This document shows positions 26,887 to 35,473 of a DNA stretch of 64,000 bases, in pieces. Position numbers and translations under genes: made by a program. Every line of letters begins with the position of its first letter. The stretch's first letter is position 1. This DNA is from HGM04593 sp045631905 (GTDB lineage Bacteria > Bacteroidota > Bacteroidia > Bacteroidales > Bacteroidaceae), in NCBI GenBank assembly GCA_045631905.1, contig JAZQVO010000040.1, positions 89,332 through 153,331 on the forward strand, in the 5' to 3' direction. Below the pieces are notes generated by a model. That model saw nothing but the letters and a program-made list of their open reading frames with translations, did no database searches and had not been told where the DNA came from.

Positions 26887-27945
26887 TTATTTATCGGAAA
26901 ACTCCTTTATACGATTCTCCTCGCTCATCTTGCAAACAAGCAGATTACCCTCGTTTTCCGAAATTATGCAGTCATCGACACCTATCACCACTACACTCTT
27001 CATGCCACGAGTGTTTACGATGCAATTACGTGTCTCGCAAAAATCGGCACCGCAAGTTCCAAGCGCAACATTACCGTTAAGGTCTTTTGCCACCTGGTTG
27101 TGCAACGACACCCATGTACCAAGGTCGCTCCAACCAAAATTAGAAGGAAAAACAAAAATCTCCTCGGCACGCTCCATTATGGCATAATCGACCGAGATAT
27201 TACGGCACTCAGGGAAACGCTCGTTCACCATAGCCTGCTCCTCGGGTGTGAAATAGTAGGGAACAAGCGACTCGAACACCTCGGCTATGGGACCTTGATA
27301 TACCCTGAACGCATTTACAATTGTAGATACGTTCCAAATAAATATGCCGGCGTTCCAGTAAAAATTATTCTTCGCAATATAAGCTTTTGCGGTGTCAAGG
27401 TCGGGTTTCTCCTTGAAAGAATCGACACGGAAAACCTCTTTGTTGGCAAGAGAGGCCGTGCCCAAAGTAGCCTCTATGTAACCATACCCTGTGTCGGGAC
27501 GTGTAGGCTTTATTCCAAGAGTGAGTATGGCGTCGGAGTCACTCACAAACTTCAACGACGATTTTATTATGCGACGAAACTCGGTAACATCGGTAACAAA
27601 GTGGTCGCTCGGCGTAACCACCATATTGGCATGCGGGTCTTTTTTCTTAATCTTCCACGCCGCATACGCAATACATGGAGCAGTGTTTCGGCGACAAGGC
27701 TCTTTCAGAATATTCTCCTCGGGAATCATAGGCAACTGCTCTTTCACCAAAGGAGCATACTTCTCCGAAGTCAGCACCCAGACATTCTCCATGGGACAAA
27801 TATCCCCGAAACGCTCAACAGTCAGTTGCAACAAGGATTTTCCACAACCTAACACGTCGATAAATTGCTTGGGGCGTTCTATTGTACTCATAGGCCAGAA
27901 GCGACTACCAATGCCACCGGCCATAATAACCACATGATTGCTCAT
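26887..27945 (-). CDS. manC: Mannose-1-phosphate guanylyltransferase
   Basis: ManC makes GDP-mannose from mannose 1-phosphate and GTP, a precursor of fucose, mannose and other surface-glycan sugars. The 352-residue protein holds only the nucleotidyltransferase domain, with G-G-x-G-S-R-F-W-P-x-S near 10-20 and the R-P-K-Q-F motif at 24-28. Further on come V-T-P-S-D-H-F near 108-114, F-x-E-K-P near 185, and N-x-G-I-F-x-W near 205. There is no C-terminal isomerase domain, so mannose-6-phosphate isomerase must be encoded elsewhere. It is monocistronic with its own promoter. Confidence 0.95.
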   Translation of the reverse strand: MSNHVVIMAGGIGSRFWPMSTIERPKQFIDVLGCGKSLLQLTVERFGDICPMENVWVLTSEKYAPLVKEQLPMIPEENILKEPCRRNTAPCIAYAAWKIKKKDPHANMVVTPSDHFVTDVTEFRRIIKSSLKFVSDSDAILTLGIKPTRPDTGYGYIEATLGTASLANKEVFRVDSFKEKPDLDTAKAYIAKNNFYWNAGIFIWNVSTIVNAFRVYQGPIAEVFESLVPYYFTPEEQAMVNERFPECRNISVDYAIMERAEEIFVFPSNFGWSDLGTWVSLHNQVAKDLNGNVALGTCGADFCETRNCIVNTRGMKSVVVIGVDDCIISENEGNLLVCKMSEENRIKEFSDK

Positions 27946-28005
27946 AAATAAAAACTTATAGAATGTTTATAATATACACTTGATTACTTTTAGATTTTAA
28001 CAACG

Positions 28006-28035
28006 CGAATATAGAAAAAAGATAACTACAACAAA
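28006..28035 (-). promoter_or_regulatory. Promoter of manC
   Basis: On the minus strand, TTTG (28035-28032), 18 bases, then TATATTCG (28013-28006), about 60 bases before the start codon. Confidence 0.5.
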
Positions 28036-28148
28036 AATATTAAAAGGATAAAACAACTTTTTCTGCCTGCAACAACAGCAAAGCAACCACTTTTTCACAA
28101 AAAAAAATAAGTTTTAGCAAATTTATTATTTTTTATCAAACAAAAGAG

Positions 28149-28156
28149 TATATTTG
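28149..28156 (+). promoter_or_regulatory. Putative -7 box for the WecA/MraY-type gene
   Basis: TATATTTG matches TAnnTTTG; the -33 region is only T-rich. The leader to the ATG would be about 80 bases. Confidence 0.4.
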
Positions 28157-28241
28157 CAATGATATGGATTTTGGAACAAGAAAACACCTACATACCTTAG
28201 TATATAATTAATTAAAAAAATAAAAAACAAAACATACAATT

Positions 28242-29411
28242 ATGAGTAGCGCAATTTATCATCTTTTAATACCTTTTGTATGCGCTTTTTTTGCGACCTT
28301 GTGGATTCACCCCAAGATTCTTAAAATAGCGATACTGAAAAACATCGTAGACAACCCCGACGAACGCAAATTACAACGTACCCCCATTCCAGTAATGGGC
28401 GGTTTAGCAGTCTTCTTTGGCCTCATCGTAGGTATATGCACATCGCAAATCTCACTCTTCACACCCGGGGTATTTGTTCTAACAGCGGCGATGGTTGTAA
28501 TGTTGTACACAGGAACCATCGACGACATTCTCGACCTGACACCCAAAACCCGATTTATAATAGAGATTGCAGTTGTAGCTTTCATAATGTACGTAAACCA
28601 GAACGGTATAAACTGCTTCTGGGGATTGTGGGGGCTCGATGTAATACCTGTTTGGGTGGCCGCACCGCTCACAATATTTGCAGCAGTGGGAATAATAAAC
28701 GCCATAAACCTCATAGATGGTGTAAACGGCCTATCTTCGGGTTTCTGTTTCATGGCATCGATCCTGTTCGCCATAATGTTCTACTTGTCGGGCAATGCAG
28801 TCATGACTGTTCTTGCGACATCGGCGGCAGGCGCAATTATCCCGTTCTTCCTGCATAATGTATTTGGCAATAAAACTAAAATGTTTATTGGCGACGGAGG
28901 AACATTGGTTATTGGAACAATGATGTCAATGTTTGTAATAAACATTCTGAAAGCCGACTCGTTAAGCGCAAGCTTTGCCAAAGAGGGTGTTGGATTAATT
29001 CCTTTCACATTATCTATTCTGGCTGTTCCCGTGTTCGACACCCTTAGGGTTATGACAATGCGCATCATCAGAAAGAAATCTCCCTTCAGCCCCGACAAGA
29101 CCCACCTGCACCATCTGTTCCTTGAACTTGGCTTTTCACACATAGGCACAACCATATCTATTCTCACATTGAACTTCTTAATTGTGGTAGCATGGTTTGT
29201 TTCGTGCAAGTTGGGAGCATCGGTCGATGTTCAACTATACATTGTACTTTCGATGAGCATACTTATAACATTTGTATTCTATAAGTTTGCAAAAATTCAG
29301 ATAAAACACAACACAAAAGCACTACGCTTCATGAATAGAGTTGCCAAGATGCTTCACATAGAGAAACGAGGCATTTGGGCAATAGCACAAAAGCTTATCG
29401 ACAAACTATAA
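28242..29411 (+). CDS. Polyprenyl-phosphate N-acetylaminosugar-1-phosphate transferase (MraY/WecA family)
   Basis: An integral-membrane enzyme that starts a surface glycan by moving an aminosugar phosphate from a UDP-sugar to undecaprenyl phosphate. The 389-residue protein has about ten to eleven helices and the family motifs: K-L-Q-R-T-P-I-P-V-M-G-G near 45-56, T-I-D-D-I-L-D near 91-97, N-L-I-D-G-V-N-G-L near 155-163, and F-I-G-D-G-G near 215-220. A cytoplasmic loop near 277-290 (P-F-S-P-D-K-T-H-L-H-H) carries the His cluster typical of WecA-type enzymes rather than MraY. O-antigen or capsule initiation is the likely role. Confidence 0.9.
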   Translation: MSSAIYHLLIPFVCAFFATLWIHPKILKIAILKNIVDNPDERKLQRTPIPVMGGLAVFFGLIVGICTSQISLFTPGVFVLTAAMVVMLYTGTIDDILDLTPKTRFIIEIAVVAFIMYVNQNGINCFWGLWGLDVIPVWVAAPLTIFAAVGIINAINLIDGVNGLSSGFCFMASILFAIMFYLSGNAVMTVLATSAAGAIIPFFLHNVFGNKTKMFIGDGGTLVIGTMMSMFVINILKADSLSASFAKEGVGLIPFTLSILAVPVFDTLRVMTMRIIRKKSPFSPDKTHLHHLFLELGFSHIGTTISILTLNFLIVVAWFVSCKLGASVDVQLYIVLSMSILITFVFYKFAKIQIKHNTKALRFMNRVAKMLHIEKRGIWAIAQKLIDKL

Positions 29412-29420
29412 TACAACAAG

Positions 29421-29473
29421 TAGTATAAACGAATAAAGGCGGGTTATGAACCCGCCTTTATTCGTTTATACTA
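29421..29473. terminator. Very long bidirectional terminator hairpin
   Basis: A perfect 25-bp inverted repeat (29421-29445 with 29449-29473) with a three-base loop ATG. The core is AAAGGCGGGTT / AACCCGCCTTT. The right arm runs into the convergent gene and encodes its last codons and stop. Confidence 0.85.
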
Positions 29474-30711
29474 AGATTTAAACACCCTACACCTATCAAT
29501 TTATCGTATCGAAGTTCGGGTCTCCTGTCATATATATATATAATGTATTCGTTATCGGTATCGAAAAAATCTCCATCGACCGACACCGCTCCCCCCTCCT
29601 TGCCTTCGGGCAACCACACATAAGAGTAGTTATACAGACCCAGCTTCAACAACCGGCTCGCCCTGTACACATGCGCTTCATCGTCGTACACGAGAGCACA
29701 ATCCTCGTCGAACGCGTTGTTGCAAAAATCGCCGAAAAGATAATACTTACCGCCCTCGCGATAGGGAGCGTCAAGGGTAAAGTGCACAAACACATAATCG
29801 GCCTCGATAGAGGTTCCGTACCCCTCGAGCGTATTTATAAAATATCGACCGTTCTCGTCGCGCGTGTTAGCATGAAAGGAGTATGGTTCATCAACATACA
29901 ACGACGCATGAAAGAAGGGCTCCTCATAAGCCACATGTTCCACGTTCATACCGGGGACGCGAGGGTCGGTAAGTTCGAAGCGACGATACTCGTTCCCCCC
30001 TTTGAAAACAAGTTCTCTTTTATATACATACTGCAACATATTATCCGACATATTAATATATGTGGGTACAAGAGCTGTTACCACATTATCCCCCCTCCTA
30101 TTCTGGCTTATCACGGGAATTATCTCTCGCGACGCATCGTTTATCTTATAGTTCGAATGATGCACGGTGAAACTAACCTGCTGATGCGCCCTGTTGTGGT
30201 CAATCTCGGTGTTACCGCTCACCTCGGCCGAAAAGGCCACACGTTGCTCCACCACAGAAAAACAAAACTCCGCAACCGGAGTATCTTCGTCGCTCTCGTC
30301 GTCGAACACCTGTACTTTATAATTGCCCGACAATTTTAGCGACATATCCTCGTTGGGTATTGTAAAAGAGTAGTTGGTATAAAGCACTGTTGTATTCTTT
30401 GAGTTCTCCCACTCGGCAACGGGCACATCGTTGAAGCCTTCTATAAAATCTATATCGAAAAGTTCCGACGGCTCCCACTCGGCATTGCAGTGCGTCACCT
30501 TGTACACGAAACGACGATAGGCATGCGACATCTCGTCGAAAGAGAAAGAGAGCACATCGTCGCTACCCAAACGCATCACAGGAGGCAAACGCCACTCATC
30601 GTTCAGCACCATTTGCAGGGATTTTATTTCGGGCGAGAAAGAGCGCATACACTGCGCACACGCCACAAAGGGAGATACAAAAAGTAATAAATATATAAGT
30701 AATCTTTTCAT
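29458..30711 (-). CDS. DUF5103 / type IX secretion 'plug' domain protein
   Basis: A secreted 417-residue protein with a clear signal peptide (Lys-Arg, a leucine-rich core, cleavage near A-C-A-Q). It matches the Bacteroidota DUF5103 family, whose N-terminal part is annotated as a type IX secretion system plug protein domain. Visible features are a S-F-D-E-M-S-H-A-Y-R-R-F-V-Y-K-V-T-H-C-N segment near 55-74, many aromatic beta-strand residues, and D-T-D-N-E-Y-I-I-Y-I-Y-D-R-R-P near the C-terminus. Homologues occur in species without gliding or an obvious type IX system, so the domain name should not be read as proof of one. Function here is unknown. Confidence 0.78.
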   Translation of the reverse strand: MKRLLIYLLLFVSPFVACAQCMRSFSPEIKSLQMVLNDEWRLPPVMRLGSDDVLSFSFDEMSHAYRRFVYKVTHCNAEWEPSELFDIDFIEGFNDVPVAEWENSKNTTVLYTNYSFTIPNEDMSLKLSGNYKVQVFDDESDEDTPVAEFCFSVVEQRVAFSAEVSGNTEIDHNRAHQQVSFTVHHSNYKINDASREIIPVISQNRRGDNVVTALVPTYINMSDNMLQYVYKRELVFKGGNEYRRFELTDPRVPGMNVEHVAYEEPFFHASLYVDEPYSFHANTRDENGRYFINTLEGYGTSIEADYVFVHFTLDAPYREGGKYYLFGDFCNNAFDEDCALVYDDEAHVYRASRLLKLGLYNYSYVWLPEGKEGGAVSVDGDFFDTDNEYIIYIYDRRPELRYDKLIGVGCLNLSINE

Positions 30712-30791
30712 GATTGCACCATAATAAAAGCGAAGATAGCCAATAAAACAGAATTTGTTTATATATTTACATTATAATTTGTTAATTGTGT

Positions 30792-31631
30792 ATGAGAAGA
30801 TTAATATTCACACTATTCGTACTGACAAGCACGGTAGCGCACACGCAGGATATAATTTACACCAAGAGCGACTCTCTTTTTGTTACCCGAACATTAGAAA
30901 AGCATAGCCGTAACAAGAGAGAGAAGGGAGATTTATTACTCGATATTGCCCACGAATTTTTAGAGCACCGCTACGTTGCAGGAACACTTGAAAAGGAGGG
31001 AGAACCACTTGTTATAAGCACCTCGGAGGTCGATTGCACAACCATGGTCGAGCAGGCTCTTGCCCTGACACTCACGTTACGCAATGGTAAGAACGATTTT
31101 AAGACCTTTACCGAGAAACTCGAAGCCATAAGGTACCGCAAGGGCAAGCGACAAGGATACCGCGACCGTCTGCACTATGTCAGCATGTGGATAGCCGACA
31201 GCGCAAAGCAGAGCTTCATCGAAGAGGTTTCGACAGGCAAACACCGCAAGCACGACACCATCGAGATAAATTTCATGAGCCGACACCCTGCAAGCTACAA
31301 ATTATTAAAAGACAACCATGCCCTCACCACCGAGATTGCCGACCTCGAACAGAAAGAGAGCGGACGCATAATAACCTATATCCCCAAAAACGAGCTATGG
31401 CGCGGTGCAAAAGAGCTGAATATCGAAGAGGGGGATATTCTTGTGCTCACAACCAATATTAAAGGGCTCGATGCCGTTCATATGGGCATCGCCTTCTGCG
31501 CCGGCGACGAAGTACGTTTGTTACATGCATCGAGCAGTAGCGGGAAGGTACAGAAAGAGAGCCGGAGCCTCTATGAATATCAAAAGAACAAGAAGAGCCA
31601 AACAGGTATAAGGGTATTCAGGCTCAAATAA
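30792..31631 (+). CDS. DUF1460 (NlpC/P60-like amidase) secreted protein
   Basis: A 279-residue exported protein: signal peptide at 1-18 (M-R-R-L-I-F, then a hydrophobic core ending near A-H-T-Q), followed by a DUF1460 domain. The likely nucleophile is the Cys in S-E-V-D-C-T-T-M-V-E near residue 79, and late H-M-G-I-A-F and L-L-H-A-S-S segments would supply the catalytic His. Structurally characterised DUF1460 proteins have an NlpC/P60-like fold and are thought to cut peptidoglycan or its fragments; the exact bond here is unproven. I chose the ATG at 30792 over a TTG six bases upstream. It ends at a strong hairpin. Confidence 0.85.
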   Translation: MRRLIFTLFVLTSTVAHTQDIIYTKSDSLFVTRTLEKHSRNKREKGDLLLDIAHEFLEHRYVAGTLEKEGEPLVISTSEVDCTTMVEQALALTLTLRNGKNDFKTFTEKLEAIRYRKGKRQGYRDRLHYVSMWIADSAKQSFIEEVSTGKHRKHDTIEINFMSRHPASYKLLKDNHALTTEIADLEQKESGRIITYIPKNELWRGAKELNIEEGDILVLTTNIKGLDAVHMGIAFCAGDEVRLLHASSSSGKVQKESRSLYEYQKNKKSQTGIRVFRLK

Positions 31632-31633
31632 CG

Positions 31634-31672
31634 CAAGAAAGATGAGCCGACTAAGTCGGCTCATCTTTCTTG
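31634..31672. terminator. Bidirectional terminator between the DUF1460 and OmpA genes
   Basis: A near-perfect hairpin, CAAGAAAGATGAGCCGACT against its complement, with almost no loop. It sits between two convergent genes. Confidence 0.82.
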
Positions 31673-31696
31673 TTTGTGTTTAGAGATAACACAAAA

Positions 31697-32383
31697 TTAT
31701 TGAAGAGTGCCGTTGTTTGCGGCATCAATCATCTTCTGGCTTGCATAGAGGTAAACCTCAACTCGACGGTTCTTTTTACGGCCCTCGGCTGTGCCATTAT
31801 CGGCAACAGGATATTTTGAACCGTAACCCTCAACGCTCTTTATCTGTGCCGAAGAAACACCCTGGCTCATGAGATAGCTTGCAACAGAAGTTGCTCTGTT
31901 CTTCGAAAGAGGGTCGTTTATGGCATCGTTACCTGTGCTGTCGGTGTGACCAAAGATGGCAACATCGGCATCGCTGTACTCCTTCAACACGTTAGCAAAT
32001 TTTGCGAGGTCGGTCTTAACACCCTGGTTAAGATCGTACTTGTTTGTAGCAAAGAACAAACCCGAATCGAAAGTAACCTTAACGGCTGTGAGGTTGTTTG
32101 CATCGGTGATAGTCTCAACTGTTGCGCTCTCAATCTCAGCGGCGGCAGCTGCGGCCTTGTCCATTCTGTTACCGATAATTGCACCTGTACCTGCACCTAC
32201 AGCTGTACCAACAGCTGTACCGATAGCCTTGTTACCTGCAAAATGTCCAATCAAAAGACCAAGAGCAGCACCACCTGCCGCACCAATCATACTACCTTTC
32301 GCAGTGTTATTCATAGAAGAACAACTACCCATAAGAATTGCCACACATAGGGCAACCGAAATAGATTTCAAAAATTTCATCAT
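31697..32383 (-). CDS. OmpA-family outer-membrane lipoprotein with glycine zipper
   Basis: A 228-residue lipoprotein. The signal runs M-M-K-F-L-K-S to the lipobox L-M-G-S-C near residue 21. A glycine-zipper segment (G-A-A-G-G-A-A-L-G-L-L-I-G and G-T-A-V-G-A-G-T-G-A-I-I-G, about 32-75) follows. The C-terminal OmpA domain (about 105-215) has the peptidoglycan-binding pattern T-D-S-T-G then N-x-x-L-S-x-x-R-A, and R-R-V-E-V. It should anchor the outer membrane to peptidoglycan; the E. coli counterpart is YiaD. The start could be either of two adjacent ATGs (32383 or 32380). A longer frame to 32449 lacks a signal peptide and overlaps a -7 box, so I rejected it. Confidence 0.92.
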   Translation of the reverse strand: MMKFLKSISVALCVAILMGSCSSMNNTAKGSMIGAAGGAALGLLIGHFAGNKAIGTAVGTAVGAGTGAIIGNRMDKAAAAAAEIESATVETITDANNLTAVKVTFDSGLFFATNKYDLNQGVKTDLAKFANVLKEYSDADVAIFGHTDSTGNDAINDPLSKNRATSVASYLMSQGVSSAQIKSVEGYGSKYPVADNGTAEGRKKNRRVEVYLYASQKMIDAANNGTLQ

Positions 32384-32426
32384 AGTTTTTAGTATTTTAA
32401 TATACAATATTCCGTAATTATGACTG

Positions 32427-32434
32427 CGAAGATA
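32427..32434 (-). promoter_or_regulatory. Putative -7 box for the OmpA lipoprotein gene
   Basis: TATCTTCG on the minus strand, about 45 bases before the start codon. No -33 TTTG is apparent. Confidence 0.35.
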
Positions 32435-32550
32435 GTGAATTATTACCAACTAATACATCTATTTTTGCCGTTTTCGACACCAAAGAAACAAAATAAAAAA
32501 AATATTACCCTCAAACGAGGAAACAAACACAATATATCAATATATTTTCG

Positions 32551-32558
32551 TAAATTTG
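32551..32558 (+). promoter_or_regulatory. Putative -7 box for proS
   Basis: TAAATTTG, a full TAnnTTTG match, 37 bases before the proS ATG. Confidence 0.42.
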
Positions 32559-32594
32559 CAGATTAGTAAAAGCAATAAAACACTATTTATATAT

Positions 32595-34073
32595 ATGGCA
32601 GAATTAAAAGAACTTACCAAGCGTAGCGAGAGCTACTCACAGTGGTACAACGACCTTGTATTGAAAGCCGACCTTGCCGAGCAATCGCCCGTGAGAGGCT
32701 GCATGGTAATTAAACCATACGGATATGCAATTTGGGAGAAGATGCAACGAATACTCGACGACATGTTCAAAGAGACAGGCCACCAGAACGCCTACTTCCC
32801 TTTGCTTATCCCCAAATCGTTCCTCAGCCGTGAAGCCGACCACGTAGAAGGTTTTGCAAAAGAGTGTGCAGTGGTAACACACTACCGTTTGAAGAACGCT
32901 CCCGACGGTAGCGGTGTAGTGGTAGACCCCGCCGCCAAGCTCGAAGAGGAGATGATTATCCGCCCCACATCGGAGACAATTATCTGGAGCACATATAAAA
33001 ACTGGATACAGTCGTACCGCGACCTGCCCATCATGGTAAACCAGTGGGCAAACGTAATGCGTTGGGAGATGCGCACACGCCTCTTCTTGCGCACAGCCGA
33101 GTTCTTGTGGCAAGAGGGACACACCGCACACGCCACACGCGAAGAGGCCGAGAAAGAGGCTACAACAATGTTGCACGTGTACAACAACTTTGCAAACAAC
33201 TACATGGCACTGCCTGTGGTTATGGGTGTAAAATCGGCAAATGAACGCTTTGCCGGCGCACTCGACACATATACTATTGAAGGCATGATGCAGGACGGCA
33301 AAGCCCTACAATGCGGAACATCGCACTTCCTGGGCCAGAACTTCGCAAAAGCATTCAATGTTCAGTTTGTCGACAAGAACAACAACCTCGAATATGTTTG
33401 GGCAACCTCATGGGGAGTATCAACCCGTCTCATGGGAGCACTCATCATGACACACTCCGACGACAACGGCCTTGTGTTGCCCCCCGCACTTGCCCCCATA
33501 CAGGTTGTAATTGTTCCCATATACAAGAATGCCGAGCAGTTGCAAAAGATAGCCGACACCATCGACCCCATCATCAAGGAGCTCAAATCACTCGGTATCA
33601 GCGTTAAATTTGACGATGCCGACAACCGTCGTCCCGGTTTCAAGTTTGCCGAATACGAGTTGAAGGGAGTACCTGTACGCCTTGTACTTGGTGCACGCGA
33701 CATCGAGAACGGCACCATCGAGGTTATGCGTCGCGACACACTCGAAAAAGAGACACGCTCTATCGACGGAATAACAGAGCATGTAAAGAACCTGCTCGAC
33801 GAGATACAGAAGAACCTTCACAGCAAAGCACTTGCCATGCGCGAGTCGATGACACGCACCGTAGACAGCTACGAAGAGTTCAAAACCGAGATAGAGAAAG
33901 GTGGTTTTATTCTTGCACACTGGGACGGCACACCCGAAACAGAGGAACTTATTAAAGCAGAGACAAAAGCCACAATACGTTGCATACCCTTTGAGTTCGA
34001 CAGCACACCCGGTACCTGCATGGTAACAGGCAAGCCCTCGGCAAGAAGAGTGCTTTTTGCAAGAGCATATTAA
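32595..34073 (+). CDS. proS: Proline-tRNA ligase (archaeal/eukaryotic-type)
   Basis: A class II aminoacyl-tRNA synthetase that charges tRNA-Pro. The 492-residue length and lack of an editing insertion mark it as the short archaeal/eukaryal-type ProRS found in Bacteroidota and some other bacteria. Visible features are motif 2 (V-M-R-W-E-M-R-T-R-L-F-L-R-T-A-E-F-L-W-Q-E-G-H-T near 153-176), motif 3 and S-W-G-V-S-T-R, an anticodon-binding domain (about 290-400), and a C-terminal zinc-type domain ending in Y. I chose the ATG at 32595 since upstream in-frame codons overlap the -7 box and are unconserved. Confidence 0.96.
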   Translation: MAELKELTKRSESYSQWYNDLVLKADLAEQSPVRGCMVIKPYGYAIWEKMQRILDDMFKETGHQNAYFPLLIPKSFLSREADHVEGFAKECAVVTHYRLKNAPDGSGVVVDPAAKLEEEMIIRPTSETIIWSTYKNWIQSYRDLPIMVNQWANVMRWEMRTRLFLRTAEFLWQEGHTAHATREEAEKEATTMLHVYNNFANNYMALPVVMGVKSANERFAGALDTYTIEGMMQDGKALQCGTSHFLGQNFAKAFNVQFVDKNNNLEYVWATSWGVSTRLMGALIMTHSDDNGLVLPPALAPIQVVIVPIYKNAEQLQKIADTIDPIIKELKSLGISVKFDDADNRRPGFKFAEYELKGVPVRLVLGARDIENGTIEVMRRDTLEKETRSIDGITEHVKNLLDEIQKNLHSKALAMRESMTRTVDSYEEFKTEIEKGGFILAHWDGTPETEELIKAETKATIRCIPFEFDSTPGTCMVTGKPSARRVLFARAY

Positions 34074-34083
34074 TTGAGCAACA

Positions 34084-34132
34084 TATAAAACAAGACAGGC
34101 AACCGCATTGCGGTTGCCTGTCTTGTTTTATA
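34084..34132. terminator. Long bidirectional terminator after proS
   Basis: A perfect 23-bp stem (34084-34106 with 34110-34132) with a three-base loop. The core is AAGACAGGCAACCGC. Flanking A and T runs suit termination on both strands. Confidence 0.86.
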
Positions 34133-34161
34133 AAGTAATCTTCAACTATTCAGCATTGATA

Positions 34162-35124
34162 TTATTTTTGAATATCGGGTGTGACGGCATCTTCGGTAAA
34201 ACGTCTGTGACGCTCCTCGACATGAGCACGGAAAGCCTCGTAGTCGGCACGGGTTCTTTTCCAGCGATTATGTGTCCACAACCAAAGCGCAGGGTTCTTT
34301 CTTATAGCCTCCTCACCACGACGAAAATACTCGTTGGTAATCTCATGTTCCGGCATCGACGAAACATCTTCGCACATCAAGTCAAAATGAACCTTATATT
34401 TGCCACGTTTCACCTTTACAATATCGACATAAAATGCCGAACCCTTAACCCTGCGGGCAATCTTTTCGGCACCTGTAAAAACAGGTGTATCCTGGTTAAG
34501 GAAAGTGAGCCAGTGATTCATCGCCTCTCTTTTTGGTATTTGGTCGGCTATAAAGCCATATACAAAAAGTTGCTTGTTCTTTGTTATCTCAATTACACGG
34601 CGAAGAGTATTTTTCATAGTGACATTATCGGCACCATATTGCCCACGCATATCCTTAAAAAGCTTGTCGAAACGAGGGTTGCGCAACTTATGATATATCG
34701 CACCAACCACCACGTTATCGCCCTTTATATACAACGGAAGCGTTGTCAGATACTCCCAGTTGAAATTGTGCAACATATAACACACACAAGAGCGGTTCTG
34801 CGCCAACATACGACGCACCTCGTCGAGCCCCGTAAACTCCACATGCTTGCCAACCTCCTCGGCCGACATACCATAATATTTTATGGTCTCCACAAAATAG
34901 TCGCAGAAATTGTGATAAAACTCCTTTTCTATCGCCTTTAACTCCTTGTCGCTCTTTTCGGGGAAAGAGTTACGCAAGTTCTTGCGAACAACCTTACGTC
35001 GATACCTTACCACAAAATAGACAAGCGGATATAACATATCCGACAACAGATACAGAGCCCTTAACGGCAATTTGTTGAGCAGATAGAGCAGAGCTATCGC
35101 AAGAGAATTTAAAAATTTGGACAT
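34162..35124 (-). CDS. LpxL/HtrB-type lipid A acyltransferase family protein
   Basis: A 320-residue member of the bacterial lipid A biosynthesis acyltransferase family (LpxL/LpxM-like), which adds a secondary acyl chain to lipid A at the inner membrane. It has an N-terminal hydrophobic anchor (about 7-38), the basic R-R-K-V-V-R-K-N-L-R-N-S-F-P segment, and the catalytic H-x4-E motif (H119 to E124 in H-N-F-N-W-E). Acyl-donor and acceptor specificity cannot be told. It is monocistronic and, with LptD, LptE and ManC nearby, part of the envelope theme. Confidence 0.88.
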   Translation of the reverse strand: MSKFLNSLAIALLYLLNKLPLRALYLLSDMLYPLVYFVVRYRRKVVRKNLRNSFPEKSDKELKAIEKEFYHNFCDYFVETIKYYGMSAEEVGKHVEFTGLDEVRRMLAQNRSCVCYMLHNFNWEYLTTLPLYIKGDNVVVGAIYHKLRNPRFDKLFKDMRGQYGADNVTMKNTLRRVIEITKNKQLFVYGFIADQIPKREAMNHWLTFLNQDTPVFTGAEKIARRVKGSAFYVDIVKVKRGKYKVHFDLMCEDVSSMPEHEITNEYFRRGEEAIRKNPALWLWTHNRWKRTRADYEAFRAHVEERHRRFTEDAVTPDIQK

Positions 35125-35159
35125 AACAGCAATAACTTAAAATTTACACCGCACAGCAG

Positions 35160-35233
35160 TGATCCCGCTGGGATTCAAACCCAGGACCTTCAGAACCGGA
35201 ATCTGACGCTCTATTCAGCTAAGCTACGGGACC
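35160..35233 (-). tRNA. tRNA-Arg (anticodon CCG)
   Basis: A complete 74-base cloverleaf on the minus strand. The acceptor GGTCCCG pairs with CGGGATC (one G-U), with discriminator A. The D arm is GCTT...GAGC, the anticodon stem TCAGA/TCTGA with loop TTCCGGT giving CCG, and the T arm CTGGG-TTTGAAT-CCCAG. It reads the CGG arginine codon. The 3' CCA is not encoded and must be added after transcription. Confidence 0.95.
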
Positions 35234-35473
35234 CCTCTTTTATGTCTTATCTCAATTTACAAAAATACAGGCGTATTTTCATTATTTATGACAAAGGTAA
35301 ATAAAAAAAACCGCATATCGGCTCTTTTAACCATTTTTTCAACTATTATCACTTTTTATTTACTATATTATAGATATTATTTATATCTTTGCAACAACGA
35401 GATAGAAAACAAGGTTTATCAAAAACCTTTTGACAACAAAAACAAACAAAACATAGACAAATTGTCAGCATAA
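35234..35473. other. AT-rich intergenic stretch, no gene supported
   Basis: Together with the tRNA this fills the 349-base gap between the acyltransferase gene and asnA. It holds the asnA -7 box (35384-35391). A 61-codon open frame at 35288-35473 (Lys/Asn/Tyr-rich) overlaps that box, resembles no protein I know, and I do not call it a gene. Confidence 0.6.
35384..35391 (+). promoter_or_regulatory. Putative -7 box for asnA-ung
   Basis: TATCTTTG, a TAnnTTTG match in a very AT-rich segment, leaving a leader of about 75 bases to the asnA ATG. Confidence 0.42.

Noticed and set aside
34108..34941. 277-codon plus-strand frame over the acyltransferase gene
   Set aside because: It starts inside the proS terminator hairpin and runs antisense to the LpxL-type gene.
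35288..35473. 61-codon open frame before asnA
   Set aside because: It is AT-driven, rich in Lys, Asn and Tyr, overlaps a good -7 box, and resembles no protein.
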